Positions 1-8,135 of a DNA stretch of 32,298 bases are shown in pieces. Source of the stretch: Novacetimonas cocois. GTDB taxonomy: Bacteria > Pseudomonadota > Alphaproteobacteria > Acetobacterales > Acetobacteraceae. The notes below the pieces were generated by a model that worked only from the letters and a program-made list of their open reading frames with translations, had not been told where the DNA came from and ran no database searches. The position numbers were made by a program, and so were the translations under genes. Numbering within the stretch: position 1 is the first letter of the stretch; every line of letters begins with the position of its first letter. Where the stretch lies: contig NZ_QEXL01000023.1 of the NCBI RefSeq assembly GCF_003311635.1, forward strand, positions 1 to 32,298, in the 5' to 3' direction.

Positions 1-53
1 TACACTGCACAGACAGGCCGCATAATCAAGGCGGCCCAGAGCGGCCGGTTACG

Positions 54-2036
54 TCACAGCCCCATCCGATCGCCAGGATCGAGCGAAACCTGACGCGCGA
101 GACTCCGCTCACCGCGCCGCAAGGTCTGTGCCCGCTTCGCATCGTCCTCGGGTTCATCCTCCGGCGGATCAAATTCATGCACCGGCTTCCTCGGTGCCTG
201 CACCACCTCTTCCTGTTCCGGCAGCTCCGGCTCACGGCGGATGCCGGCATTGGCGGGATCATCATCCGCATTGTCGGCAGGCGGCGGCTGAACCACATCA
301 GCCCAGTCCCCTTGCGGCTGCGGTCCGATGGGCGGCGTTCCTTCAGAAGATGGCGGTGGCTCGAACCGGGGTGGCGGGAGGATGCGCGCGGTCAATTCGG
401 CATCCTCGAAATACCGCGCCTTGCGCGCCCGGACCGGCGGGCAGCCAGAAACCAGCACCAGTTCCTCGTCCGGGGGAAGCTGCATGATCTCCCCGGGCGT
501 CAGCAGCGGCCGTGCGGTTTCGTGGCGCGTCACCATCAGATGCCCGAGCCATGGCGACAGCCGGTGCCCGGCATAGTTTTTCGCATCCCGGATCTCGGTC
601 GCAGTGCCGAGCGCATCGGACACCCGCTTGGCGGTCCGTTCGTCGTTGGTCGCGAAACTCACCCGGACATGGCAGTTGTCCAGAATGCTGTTGTTCTGCC
701 CGTAGGCTTTCTCGATCTGGTTCAGGCTCTGGCCAATCAGGAAGCTCTTGATCCCATAGCCCGCCATGAAGGCCAATGCACTCTCGAAGAAATCCAGCCG
801 TCCCAGGGCCGGGAACTCATCGAGCATCAGCAGCAGGCGATGCCGCCGCTTCGCCTCCAGTTCCTCGGTCAGCCGGCGGCCGATCTGATTGAGCACCAGG
901 CGGACCAGCGGCTTGGTGCGGCTGATGTCCGAGGGCGGCACCACCAGATACAGCGTCGCCGGATGGCTGCCGGCGACAAGGTCGCGGATCCGCCAGTCGC
1001 AGCGACGGGTCACATGCGCCACCACCGGGTCGCGATAGAGACCGAGGAACGACATGGCCGTGGACAGCACGCCCGAGCGCTCATTGTCGCTCTTGTTGAG
1101 CAGTTCCCGCGCCGAACTGGCGACCACCGGATGCACACCCTTCGCACCGAGATGCGGCGTGGTCATCATGGCGCGCAGCGTCGTCTCGATCGCCCGCTTC
1201 GGGTCAGAGAGGAAATTGGCTACCCCGGCCAAGGTCTTGTCTTCCTCGGCGTAGAGGACATGCAGGATGGTGCCGACCAGCAGCGCGTGGCTGGTCTTCT
1301 CCCAGTGGTTCCGCTTCTCAAGGGCGCCCTCGGGATCGACCAGAACGTCGGCGATGTTCTGCACGTCGCGGACCTCACGCTCACCGCGCCGGACTTCCAG
1401 CAACGGATTGTAGGCCGCACTGGCAAGGTTGGTCGGATCGAACAGCAGCACCCGACCGAAGCGCGAGCGCCAGCCGGCGGTCAGCGTCCAGTTCTCTCCC
1501 TTGATGTCATGGACGATGGCGGAGCCCGGCCACGTCAGCAGCGTCGGCACCACCAGACCCACCCCCTTACCCGAGCGGGTCGGCGCAAAGCACAGCACAT
1601 GCTCCGGCCCATCGTGACGGAGATAGGCATCGGCTGAGCGGCCCAGCACCACACCATCGGGCGCAAGCAGCCCGGCGCGACGGATCTCACGGGGGTCAGC
1701 CCAATGCGCCGAGCCATAGGTGGTGGCGCGTTTCTTCTCACGAGCGCGCCAGACGGACATCGTGATCGCGACGATGACGGCGGCCACACCGCCTACCGCC
1801 GCGATATACCCGCCCATCGTGAAGATATCCGGAGCATAGGCATCGTAAGCGAACCACCACCAGAAGAGCTCCGGCGGGTAATAAACCGGCCAGCCGAGCA
1901 GCGTAACCCACGGCGCGCCAAGCTGCGGCTGGAAGCCGAGCCGCCAGGCAGTCCACTGCGTCGCGGCCCAGGTAAAGGCGAGGATCACGGTGCTGACGGC
2001 GCACACCGATCCCCAGAGGATCTTGGTCTGGTTCAT
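54..2036 (-). CDS. traG: Type IV coupling protein TraG/VirD4
   Basis: Inner-membrane ATPase that links the relaxase-DNA complex to the conjugative secretion channel. The 660-aa product has two N-terminal membrane segments (about residues 9-29 and 74-96). A Walker A motif (APTRSGKG, 151-158) follows, and a Walker B region with LLMLDEFPALG lies further on, followed by the SFLIGQSLNQI stretch typical of VirD4/TraG. Full length for the family. The C-terminal ~90 residues are acidic and proline-rich, as is common and variable in these proteins. It is the last complete gene of the minus-strand conjugation operon and lies downstream of the relaxase, but a ParDE module and a ParD-like remnant sit between them. 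The start at MNQTKILWG is chosen because it gives the complete first membrane segment; its ribosome-binding site is weak. Family assignment is firm. Confidence 0.97.
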   Translation of the reverse strand: MNQTKILWGSVCAVSTVILAFTWAATQWTAWRLGFQPQLGAPWVTLLGWPVYYPPELFWWWFAYDAYAPDIFTMGGYIAAVGGVAAVIVAITMSVWRAREKKRATTYGSAHWADPREIRRAGLLAPDGVVLGRSADAYLRHDGPEHVLCFAPTRSGKGVGLVVPTLLTWPGSAIVHDIKGENWTLTAGWRSRFGRVLLFDPTNLASAAYNPLLEVRRGEREVRDVQNIADVLVDPEGALEKRNHWEKTSHALLVGTILHVLYAEEDKTLAGVANFLSDPKRAIETTLRAMMTTPHLGAKGVHPVVASSARELLNKSDNERSGVLSTAMSFLGLYRDPVVAHVTRRCDWRIRDLVAGSHPATLYLVVPPSDISRTKPLVRLVLNQIGRRLTEELEAKRRHRLLLMLDEFPALGRLDFFESALAFMAGYGIKSFLIGQSLNQIEKAYGQNNSILDNCHVRVSFATNDERTAKRVSDALGTATEIRDAKNYAGHRLSPWLGHLMVTRHETARPLLTPGEIMQLPPDEELVLVSGCPPVRARKARYFEDAELTARILPPPRFEPPPSSEGTPPIGPQPQGDWADVVQPPPADNADDDPANAGIRREPELPEQEEVVQAPRKPVHEFDPPEDEPEDDAKRAQTLRRGERSLARQVSLDPGDRMGL

Positions 2037-2079
2037 GACAGGAACCGACCAAACGGCTCGATTTCCCGATACTCAAGGC

Positions 2080-2283
2080 CTAATTGAAGCGCTTTGGGTC
2101 GCCGGACGGGAGCGGATAATAAACGGACGGTTTCCGGACAACCTTCACGGCGGCAAGAATATCGAGAATCGTGCGCCTGCTGACGCCGCTTCGCTCGCCC
2201 TGTTCCAGCAATCCGACAAGCGTCCGCTCGTCTTGATGATTGGCTGGATAACGGATCGGTGGCGCCTTATTTCGCCTTGTCAT
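2080..2283 (-). CDS. Small ParD-antitoxin-like protein, toxin missing
   Basis: A 67-aa reading frame with a plausible ATG at 2283 preceded by GGAG about ten bases upstream. The segment LLEQGERSGVSRRTILDIL resembles the C-terminal toxin-binding tail of ParD antitoxins (GxxSGxSxRxxDDIxxxVK pattern). The N-terminal ribbon-helix-helix half is not recognisable, and no toxin frame follows before traG. It lies just downstream of a complete parDE pair, so it may be the leftover of a second pair or simply an unrelated small protein. The open frame extends upstream of 2283, but that part has no family resemblance. The reading is tentative. Confidence 0.4.
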   Translation of the reverse strand: MTRRNKAPPIRYPANHQDERTLVGLLEQGERSGVSRRTILDILAAVKVVRKPSVYYPLPSGDPKRFN

Positions 2284-2441
2284 GCAGGGAAACTCCGATT
2301 GCCTTGTCGTCGTGTGTGGGGAAGAACCCGTTACGATAAAGATGCCTCCGCTTGAGGATCGCACCCGCATTCTGATCGTCGTGAGGGCGTCGAAGTTCAT
2401 CGTCATTGACGACCGCTGCGCGCAACCCCACGGCCCTGACT

Positions 2442-2735
2442 TTACGAGTCAAATATCTGCGGCAGATCCCGTGCTCCATGAAGCACGCGGATGATGCGTA
2501 CCTCATCGGCCAGTTCCCGGAAGAACAGTAGATAGCGACCGTGAACAACGACCCTCAATCCGGGACTGATCTCATCGCGTGCCGGAAAGCTCGCTGGATG
2601 TTCAGCCGCAACGGCAGCCTTCGCTTCCAGTTCAGCAACGAAGCTCATGGCCCGCTCGGGATTGTCCTCGGCGATATAGAGCGCGATCTCCAGAAGGTCG
2701 GCACGCGCGGCCGGAGCGAAGCCGAGCCGTTTCAT
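2442..2735 (-). CDS. parE: ParE/RelE-family toxin
   Basis: A 97-aa protein with the ParE layout: an N-terminal FAPAARADLLEIALYIAEDNP segment (helix hairpin), then HPASFPARDEISPGLRVVVHGRYLLFF and a C-terminal VRIIRVLHGARDL strand with the conserved R/H residues of the RelE/ParE fold. ParE toxins poison DNA gyrase; RelE relatives cut mRNA, so the target is not certain from sequence. The ATG overlaps the stop of the upstream antitoxin gene (ATGA, 2732-2735), the usual translational coupling of parDE operons. It lies inside the conjugation operon between relaxase and traG, where it would act as an addiction module for the element. Confidence 0.9.
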   Translation of the reverse strand: MKRLGFAPAARADLLEIALYIAEDNPERAMSFVAELEAKAAVAAEHPASFPARDEISPGLRVVVHGRYLLFFRELADEVRIIRVLHGARDLPQIFDS

Positions 2736-3004
2736 CCCTGCGCGCGGCGACGGGCGATCACATCCCGCAATTCGGCGAAGACGGTCTCAGCCGGGATGCT
2801 CGACCCGCTCTCATCACCAAGCCGGATCGCCTCCCGCAGGGCATCGAGATCACGACGGTCGGTATCACGTCGGCGCATCCATTCGCGCAACGCCTCGCGC
2901 ACCACCTCGCTGGTCGAGGCGTATTCGCCGCCATCAACGGACTGGCGCAGGATCGCGGCCATTTCGGACGGCACGGTGATGGTCATACGTTCAATCGTGG
3001 ACAT
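2732..3004 (-). CDS. parD: ParD-family antitoxin (ribbon-helix-helix)
   Basis: A 90-aa antitoxin. Residues 1-45 form the DNA-binding ribbon-helix-helix (MTITVPSEMAAILRQSVDGG, then STSEVVREALREW). The C-terminal half contains LDALREAIRLGDESG, the ParD toxin-wrapping helix. It neutralises the ParE encoded immediately downstream and, by family knowledge, represses its own promoter. That promoter should lie in the AT-richer stretch 3005-3093 between this gene and the relaxase stop, where short ATACTT/AAGTA repeats near 3029-3047 could be operator elements. The ATG is preceded by GGAG (aaaggagccgtctc, read on the minus strand). Confidence 0.93.
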   Translation of the reverse strand: MSTIERMTITVPSEMAAILRQSVDGGEYASTSEVVREALREWMRRRDTDRRDLDALREAIRLGDESGSSIPAETVFAELRDVIARRRAQG

Positions 3005-3093
3005 GAGACGGCTCCTTTCAGACGAGCATACTTCATCATACTTATGAAGCAGCTACTTTGTCAGCCGAAAATCCGCAGGCGGGCCACCCGACG

Positions 3094-4845
3094 TCAAATC
3101 CCGAGCCCGCGCTTCCGCCCGAAATTCCAGTCCACCGCTCCGCCCGGCGACAGCGTGCCGGAAACCTGCCGTCCAAGCTTCTGCTCCAGCGCTGGCCGCC
3201 ACGGCACAAACTGGAAGCCCAGCCCGTCATCGACCATGGCAAACCGACCCGAAGACAGGACTACCCGCTGGCGATAGACCCCCGAGACGATCTCGCCTTC
3301 CTTTGCGGGCCGGTGCTCCAACCCGGTCTGTGTCGCAAGCCTCGCCGCCGCCTGATCGAGATCGCGCTGGCGCAGGGTGCCGATCACATCAGGCGCGAAC
3401 ACCACGCGCTCGCCCTGCCGCCGGGCCAGCCCCTCGGAGGCAAGATGATCGACCCGCCGCGCCATCGCCTCCCGGACCTCTGTGCCGAAGCCCCCATTGG
3501 CCAGCGCGGGATCCTTGGCGAGCAACTGGCGATCGAGCCAGGTTGCACCGGGTGCCGTCACCTGCTCGGCCAGCGTGAAGTCCGAACGCGTCGCCAACGA
3601 CAGACGCTGCATGCCCTTCGTGTCTTCCCAACTCCGGGTCTCGACGATCGCGCCGGTCCTGGCATCGCCGGTCAGGTCCAGATCAGGGAAGCGGACATGA
3701 TGCGTCCGCCCGTCGGTGCCGGCGATCACCACGTAACCCGAACCCTTCAGTTCGTCATCCAGTCCGCGCTCGACCAGCCGGCCAATAACCGGATCGGCCA
3801 GTTTCTCACCATGGATGGCGAAACCCGCGACATCGGGCTCCGCCCCGCCGCCGGACATGGCGCGGTGCATGGTCCTGATGATGTCGCCCCGGATGGAGAG
3901 ATCGCGCAGGGTCGCCTCCAGCCTCGGCTTGAGGGTCCAGCGCGCCACCCCAACCTGCTCTGCGAGGCCAAGTCCTTCCAGCTTGGTCGCCCGGCCGACC
4001 AGCAGGCGGCGCAGTTCCGGGTCTTCGGCACCCTCACCGGGCCGCAGATCGACGATGCCGCCGCCCTCGTCGCTGAGATCCTGCAGCGCCCGATCGAGGC
4101 TGGTCCAGCGGTCGGCGCCGATCTCGGTCTCCAGAGCGGTGCGGATTTCCTGCTCGCTGCGCGGACCCAGCTCCAGCGTTACCCGCTCGGCGGCGCGGTC
4201 GCGCAGGCCCTGGCTGATGTACGCGCGGCTGATCACCAGATCCTTGCCGTCATCGGCGACACCGCGCACCAGGATGTGGACGTGCGGATTGTCAGTGTTC
4301 CAGTGGTCGACCCCCATCCAGTCCAGCTTCGTGCCGAGGTCGCGTTCCATATCCTGCATCAGTTCCCGCGCGAAGCCCCGCAGATCCTCCATCCGTGCTG
4401 CATCCTCGGGCGAGACGATAAAGCGGAAATGGTGCCGGTCGTCTTCACAGCGCTCGGCAAAGGCCTTGCTGTCCACCTCATCAGACCCCGCATCGAATAG
4501 GTGGGCCCTCGCACCATCGCGGGTCACGCCCTCGCGTCTGAGATAGGCGATGTGCCGGGCGAGCGGCGCGGACCGGAACCGCTTACCCTGCTGGCGCACG
4601 ACACGCGCCTTGACCACGACGCGACGGGCATTGCTTCGCAGCCGCATGGACAGGGCCGCGCGTCGGCCCCGCCCGAAGCGGGAACCGCCACCGCCCCTGC
4701 CCTTCGCGCCGAACCGGGTGCCGGTATGACCGGCCCTCTTCGCGGCACGCATGACCTCACCGACGAAGGATTTCGGTCGTGCGCCCTGGTTGCCGTGCTG
4801 GATACGTCCGGGCCGGACAGTCAGGCTGTCATCGCGCGTCGCCAT
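3094..4845 (-). CDS. Relaxase, VirD2/TraI type with DUF3363 domain
   Basis: Nicks oriT and pilots the transferred strand. From the ATG at 4845 (MATRDDSLTV, preceded by GGAAAG) it is 583 aa. An open frame continues upstream but looks non-coding, so the longer start is rejected. The N-terminus is basic. The likely catalytic tyrosine lies in LARHIAYLRREG (Y101), and the metal-binding triad is seen in HWNTDNPHVHILVRG (H181, H188, H190). The second half matches the DUF3363 region found in relaxases of alphaproteobacterial ICEs such as RlxS of ICEMlSymR7A. An oriT is expected in the 246-bp gap upstream. Complete; no frameshift seen. Confidence 0.94.
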   Translation of the reverse strand: MATRDDSLTVRPGRIQHGNQGARPKSFVGEVMRAAKRAGHTGTRFGAKGRGGGGSRFGRGRRAALSMRLRSNARRVVVKARVVRQQGKRFRSAPLARHIAYLRREGVTRDGARAHLFDAGSDEVDSKAFAERCEDDRHHFRFIVSPEDAARMEDLRGFARELMQDMERDLGTKLDWMGVDHWNTDNPHVHILVRGVADDGKDLVISRAYISQGLRDRAAERVTLELGPRSEQEIRTALETEIGADRWTSLDRALQDLSDEGGGIVDLRPGEGAEDPELRRLLVGRATKLEGLGLAEQVGVARWTLKPRLEATLRDLSIRGDIIRTMHRAMSGGGAEPDVAGFAIHGEKLADPVIGRLVERGLDDELKGSGYVVIAGTDGRTHHVRFPDLDLTGDARTGAIVETRSWEDTKGMQRLSLATRSDFTLAEQVTAPGATWLDRQLLAKDPALANGGFGTEVREAMARRVDHLASEGLARRQGERVVFAPDVIGTLRQRDLDQAAARLATQTGLEHRPAKEGEIVSGVYRQRVVLSSGRFAMVDDGLGFQFVPWRPALEQKLGRQVSGTLSPGGAVDWNFGRKRGLGI

Positions 4846-5091
4846 GGCCCGCTTTCCGTTTCGATGTGCGCCTGACGGCGCCCGGATCGTTGAAAAGATT
4901 ACGAAAATTGTCCGAAGAGCCGCAGGCGGTGCGTGGTGAGAGGCCAAATTCTCCAATCAAACCAACCACATGCAGCCCCGAACGGGCGCTGCTTTTACCT
5001 TGCCGTCCTTCTGCCTGCCACCTGCCTCCCCCCGGCACCCCATCCTCAAGCCGCCCATGGCCCGCCAGCGCCCGATGGACCGGAACGGGGA
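4846..5091. other. Gap upstream of relaxase; candidate oriT region
   Basis: This is the only sizeable non-coding gap between the lytic transglycosylase and relaxase genes, the place where related ICEs carry oriT. It contains a small inverted repeat (GCGCC-TGAC-GGCGC, 4868-4881), then an AT-richer stretch (4889-4915) and a TCCAATCAAACCAACCACA tract. No nic consensus can be assigned by eye, so the oriT call is positional only. Confidence 0.3.
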
Positions 5092-5793
5092 TCATCGACG
5101 CGCCTCCCCCTGCCCTGACACGATGAACAGCCCGGCCGATTGCGGCGCAAGCGCGGTCCAGTCGCTCGGGCGGGCGTCGTCAGCATGCACCGGATCGTGT
5201 GCGCTCTCGCCATGCCGAGCGACATTTTCTGTGCGTAGGAATGACGCCGGAAAGAGGGAAGAGCCCTGCCAGGATTGTGCCGCCGGAGCGCCGATCGCGA
5301 TGTTATCGGCAAGCGGAAGAGCCAGCCGCGCGCTGACCGACGCAACGTAATTCCGCGTCTCGGCAGGCAACGGTCTGCCGGTCGCCAGATGCTCGTCATA
5401 GCGCGCGGGACCGGCATTATAGGCGGCGAGAAACCCGGCCTCGCCGTAGCGGTCCCGCATCCAGCGCAGATAGGTCGCACCGGCCAGAATGTTGTCATGC
5501 GGGTCGAACGGATCGTCGCCAAGGCCGAGCGACGTGCGCAGGCTGGACCATGTGCCGGGCATCACCTGCATGAGCCCCATCGCACCCGCCGATGACACCG
5601 CCCGCGCATCGCCTCGACTCTCCGCATGCAGGACGGCAGCAATCCATGACGCCGGAATCTGCGCGCGCGCGGCGGCCTCCGCGATCATGTCGGCGTACGG
5701 ATCAGCCTCCGCCATGCGAACGGGTGACACGGAAACCAGCACTGCAACCAGCGCGTTCGCGACAAGATCGCGAACCTTCCTACCGCCGATCAT
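5092..5793 (-). CDS. Periplasmic lytic transglycosylase (SLT, VirB1-like)
   Basis: A 233-aa protein with an N-terminal signal sequence (about residues 9-31, ending near RMAEA). A soluble lytic transglycosylase domain follows (about 33-150): the catalytic glutamate lies in HAESRGDARAVSSAGAMGLM, followed by QVMPGTW and AGATYLRWM and then AAYNAGPARYD. It would open peptidoglycan locally so the conjugation channel can be assembled. Its start overlaps the end of the DUF736 gene by 14 bp, which places it in the same operon. The C-terminal ~60 residues have no recognisable domain. Confidence 0.93.
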   Translation of the reverse strand: MIGGRKVRDLVANALVAVLVSVSPVRMAEADPYADMIAEAAARAQIPASWIAAVLHAESRGDARAVSSAGAMGLMQVMPGTWSSLRTSLGLGDDPFDPHDNILAGATYLRWMRDRYGEAGFLAAYNAGPARYDEHLATGRPLPAETRNYVASVSARLALPLADNIAIGAPAAQSWQGSSLFPASFLRTENVARHGESAHDPVHADDARPSDWTALAPQSAGLFIVSGQGEARR

Positions 5794-6118
5794 CGCGCTT
5801 CACCGGACGGCTCCAGACCAGATGAAAGGCACGCCCCTGACGATCGGACTGGAACAGGTTGGCGCGGATCGGTTGCGCCAGCATGGGGTCGTCGAGAACG
5901 AGCGAAAGGTAAGTGCCTGCCTTCTCGCCGGTGCGCTTCCAGCCGGCACCAATCTCCGGTCCGGTGTCGGCATCGCCGAGATGGACGCGATAGTCAGGCG
6001 CATGCTCGGCGTCCGACGATGTCGCCGGCACGATCGTCAGTTCGACGTCGAGGGCGAGCGTGCGCAGGCGACCGGCAAAGCCGTCGGCCGTGCGCGTGAA
6101 AGTACCGATCTGGGCCAT
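5780..6118 (-). CDS. DUF736 family protein (copy 1)
   Basis: A 112-aa DUF736 protein starting at MAQIGTFTRTADGF. The family is small, single-domain and of unknown function, and is common on alphaproteobacterial plasmids and ICEs. Conserved features seen are the N-terminal IGTF, the central IGAGWKRTGEKAGTYLSL and the C-terminal FHLVWSRP. The ATG is one base from the traF stop, with GAGG inside traF as ribosome-binding site, so translation is probably coupled. A longer open frame upstream overlaps traF and is not used. A second DUF736 gene lies at 13345-13671. Confidence 0.93.
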   Translation of the reverse strand: MAQIGTFTRTADGFAGRLRTLALDVELTIVPATSSDAEHAPDYRVHLGDADTGPEIGAGWKRTGEKAGTYLSLVLDDPMLAQPIRANLFQSDRQGRAFHLVWSRPVKRDDRR

Positions 6119-6119
6119 G

Positions 6120-6662
6120 TCAGCCTCGTTTCTGTTTGGGGTTGGGAGAAATCGGTGACGGCACGAGCCACAGCGGCTGGGCACGGCCGAGCACCGCATC
6201 GACCGGCAGGACACCGAAATAGCGGCCGTCGAGACTGGTCGGAACCGCCGGATTCATGACGAAGACCTGCCCGGGCAGTACGTGCCGGCAGCCCTGCCAC
6301 ACCGGCAGCGGACGACCGCGATGATCGTGAGACAGCGCATTGCCGAGCACCTTGCCGTCGACCGTGACGGCAGCACCAGTGCGACAGACCAATTGCCCCG
6401 CCAGTGCGGCGACCGGCTTGAGCAACGGCACACCGAGCGGCAGATAGCCACCGCGCGCCAGCATTCCGGCGATGTCGGTGGGCGGGCGGATCGCGATCAG
6501 GTCGCCGACATGCAGGGGGCTTACCGATTGCAAGCGATACAGCCCGACCGGCGTGCTGGCGGTGACGTTCCAGATCAGCCGGGGCGCCGGATGGATCGCC
6601 AATGACGTGCCAGCACCGAGCATTGCGAAATACGTGGTGAAGAACCAGCCAAAGCGCGTCAT
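6120..6662 (-). CDS. traF: TraF, S26-family conjugative signal peptidase
   Basis: A 180-aa membrane-anchored serine protease of the TraF branch of signal peptidase I. In RP4, TraF matures and cyclises the pilin. An N-terminal membrane segment (TRFGWFFTTYFAMLGAG) is followed by the catalytic serine in ASTPVGLYRL and the catalytic lysine in VPLLKPVAALAGQLVCR. The C-terminus has GQVFVMNPAVPTSLDGRYFG, the SxDSRYFG-like box. The start at 6662 overlaps the stop of DUF2840 (ATGA); the longer frame to 6758 is rejected because it would overlap DUF2840 for 100 bp. Confidence 0.95.
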   Translation of the reverse strand: MTRFGWFFTTYFAMLGAGTSLAIHPAPRLIWNVTASTPVGLYRLQSVSPLHVGDLIAIRPPTDIAGMLARGGYLPLGVPLLKPVAALAGQLVCRTGAAVTVDGKVLGNALSHDHRGRPLPVWQGCRHVLPGQVFVMNPAVPTSLDGRYFGVLPVDAVLGRAQPLWLVPSPISPNPKQKRG

Positions 6663-7156
6663 GACACCGCCCTCCGGCGCAGCCAGGCCTGATGGCGGTC
6701 GCGCGTGTAGGGACGTGACGCCTGCCCGGCGAGCATCCGGTTGTGCAGATGCCGCCAATGCTCGGGTGCCACATCGACGGGGTCGATGCCGATGGCTTCG
6801 ATACGATCGACGGCTTCGAGCACCAGGCGGACCTTCGGCCAGCCGCTCTGGCGCAGCAGGCTCTCGCCACCGGGGCGCACGAACGGCACCGTCTGATAGG
6901 GCTGGCCGGGACGGGTGACGCGCACGATGTCGATGCAGGAGACCACCGTGCCGTAATCGTTCGCAGCCCAGCGCAGGAAGGCGAACACGGTGTCCGGCGG
7001 AAAGCTCAGTATCCGCCGCCGACGATCGAGAATCTGCTCATGGGCGACAGAGCCGAAGCGGATCCAGTGCTCGATGCGCTTCTCGATCCAGGTCAGTTCG
7101 ACATGAGCGAGGGTGTCGGCGGGACGGCCGGATGCCGCCTCGTGCGGAGTGTTCAT
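6659..7156 (-). CDS. DUF2840 domain protein
   Basis: A 165-aa conserved protein found almost only next to traF and parA in alphaproteobacterial ICEs. The hallmark segments are HVELTWIEKRIEHWIRFG, VFAFLRWAANDYGTV, VPFVRPGGESLLRQSGWPKV and the C-terminal HLHNRMLAGQ. The function is unknown. It overlaps the upstream ribbon-helix-helix gene and the downstream traF by 4 bp each, so it is expressed with them. It is soluble by appearance, with no membrane segment or signal peptide. Confidence 0.92.
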   Translation of the reverse strand: MNTPHEAASGRPADTLAHVELTWIEKRIEHWIRFGSVAHEQILDRRRRILSFPPDTVFAFLRWAANDYGTVVSCIDIVRVTRPGQPYQTVPFVRPGGESLLRQSGWPKVRLVLEAVDRIEAIGIDPVDVAPEHWRHLHNRMLAGQASRPYTRDRHQAWLRRRAVS

Positions 7157-7395
7157 GGCACATCTCCAGGGATATCGGGGAACTCGCGGGCCAGCAGGGC
7201 GCGCAGCATGTCGGCGACCGTGATGCCGCGCTGGAACGCCGCGACCTTGAGCCGTCCGCGCAGTGCCGGCGTGACGTCGATGGTCAGTCGGGCGGTAAAG
7301 CGGTTGGGGGGCGCAGGCGTCTCCGGCGTTCTGACCCAGCGTTCAGGATCGGCGGGACGCGCGGCGAAACCGCGCAGCGTGCGACGTTCCGTCAT
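7153..7395 (-). CDS. Small ribbon-helix-helix-like protein
   Basis: An 80-aa protein. The first ~30 residues are flexible and proline-rich; residues 31-70 (RFTARLTIDVTPALRGRLKV then AAFQRGITVADMLRALLAREF) fit a strand-helix-helix DNA-binding fold of the ParG/CopG type. Because it lies downstream of parA in one operon, it may be the centromere-binding partner of this ParA, but that is inference; the large ParB at 27910 is another candidate. It overlaps the methyltransferase gene by ATGA. Confidence 0.75.
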   Translation of the reverse strand: MTERRTLRGFAARPADPERWVRTPETPAPPNRFTARLTIDVTPALRGRLKVAAFQRGITVADMLRALLAREFPDIPGDVP

Positions 7396-8135
7396 GGCGC
7401 GATTCCTTCGCCAAGCGGCAGCACGGAGGCGATGCGGTCGCGCGCCTTCTGCGCCATGACAGGATCGATCTCGCAGCCGACATAGCGCCGACCGGCGAGC
7501 CGGCAGGCGACACCCGCCGCACCAGAGCCGGCGAACCAGTCGCCCACCAGGCCACCCGGTGGGCAGCTCGTGCGGATCAGGATCTCCAGCAGGGCCACCG
7601 GCTTTTCGGTGGGATGGATGGCGCGGCCATGCGTATTGCGGACCGGAATCACGGAGCGCATCAGGCGCGGGCCACCATCCTCGCTGACGTAATGACCGGC
7701 ATCGATCCGGCCCATGTGGGGTGGACGATGCTTCCGCCGCACCGTGCGTGCCCGTGCGTCGGGCGTGGTCGGGACCGCGTTGTAGATGGCGCGCCAGGGC
7801 GCATCGTCGCGATAGAACTGGACGATCAGCTCATGCACGCGTCGAAACCGATCGGCATGGAAGCTGGAACCGTTCTGCTTCTCCCAGACCAGTTCCTGGG
7901 CATATTTCCAGCCTGCGTCACGAAATGCCGCGCTGGATGCGAGAAAGCTCCGCAGCGAGCCGAACACCCAGAGCGAACCGCTCGGTTTCAGGGCCGCGAG
8001 TGCCGTGCCCGGCCAGTCCAGCACGCGCTGGTCCCATGCGAGCGACGTATCGCCATAGGGCGGGTCGGCCAGGATCATGTCGTAGGGGCCATGCCAGGGC
8101 ATCAGGAGCGCACTGTCGCCGGTCAGAAGGGTCAT
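7392..8135 (-). CDS. DNA methyltransferase (beta-class amino-methyltransferase)
   Basis: A 247-aa S-adenosylmethionine-dependent DNA methyltransferase for N6-adenine or N4-cytosine. The catalytic motif IV DPPYGDTSLAWD lies near the N-terminus (about 24-35). The AdoMet-binding motif I (GDWFAGSGAAGVACRLAGRR) and YVGCEIDP come near the C-terminus; this order marks the beta group. No restriction enzyme gene is adjacent, so it is a solitary enzyme. It could protect transferred DNA from host restriction or affect replication/partition control, given its place between parA and the ribbon-helix-helix gene. ATGA overlaps on both sides. Confidence 0.92.
   Translation of the reverse strand: MTLLTGDSALLMPWHGPYDMILADPPYGDTSLAWDQRVLDWPGTALAALKPSGSLWVFGSLRSFLASSAAFRDAGWKYAQELVWEKQNGSSFHADRFRRVHELIVQFYRDDAPWRAIYNAVPTTPDARARTVRRKHRPPHMGRIDAGHYVSEDGGPRLMRSVIPVRNTHGRAIHPTEKPVALLEILIRTSCPPGGLVGDWFAGSGAAGVACRLAGRRYVGCEIDPVMAQKARDRIASVLPLGEGIAP

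Noticed and set aside
1-53. Possible start of another minus-strand gene (ATG at 23)
   Set aside because: Only seven codons are visible and no good ribosome-binding site is present, so it cannot be supported.
177-1637. 486-aa plus-strand open frame
   Set aside because: It is the antisense shadow of traG, with no ribosome-binding site and histidine/arginine-rich composition typical of GC-rich antisense frames.
3058-4500. 480-aa plus-strand open frame
   Set aside because: Antisense shadow of the relaxase gene; no family resemblance.
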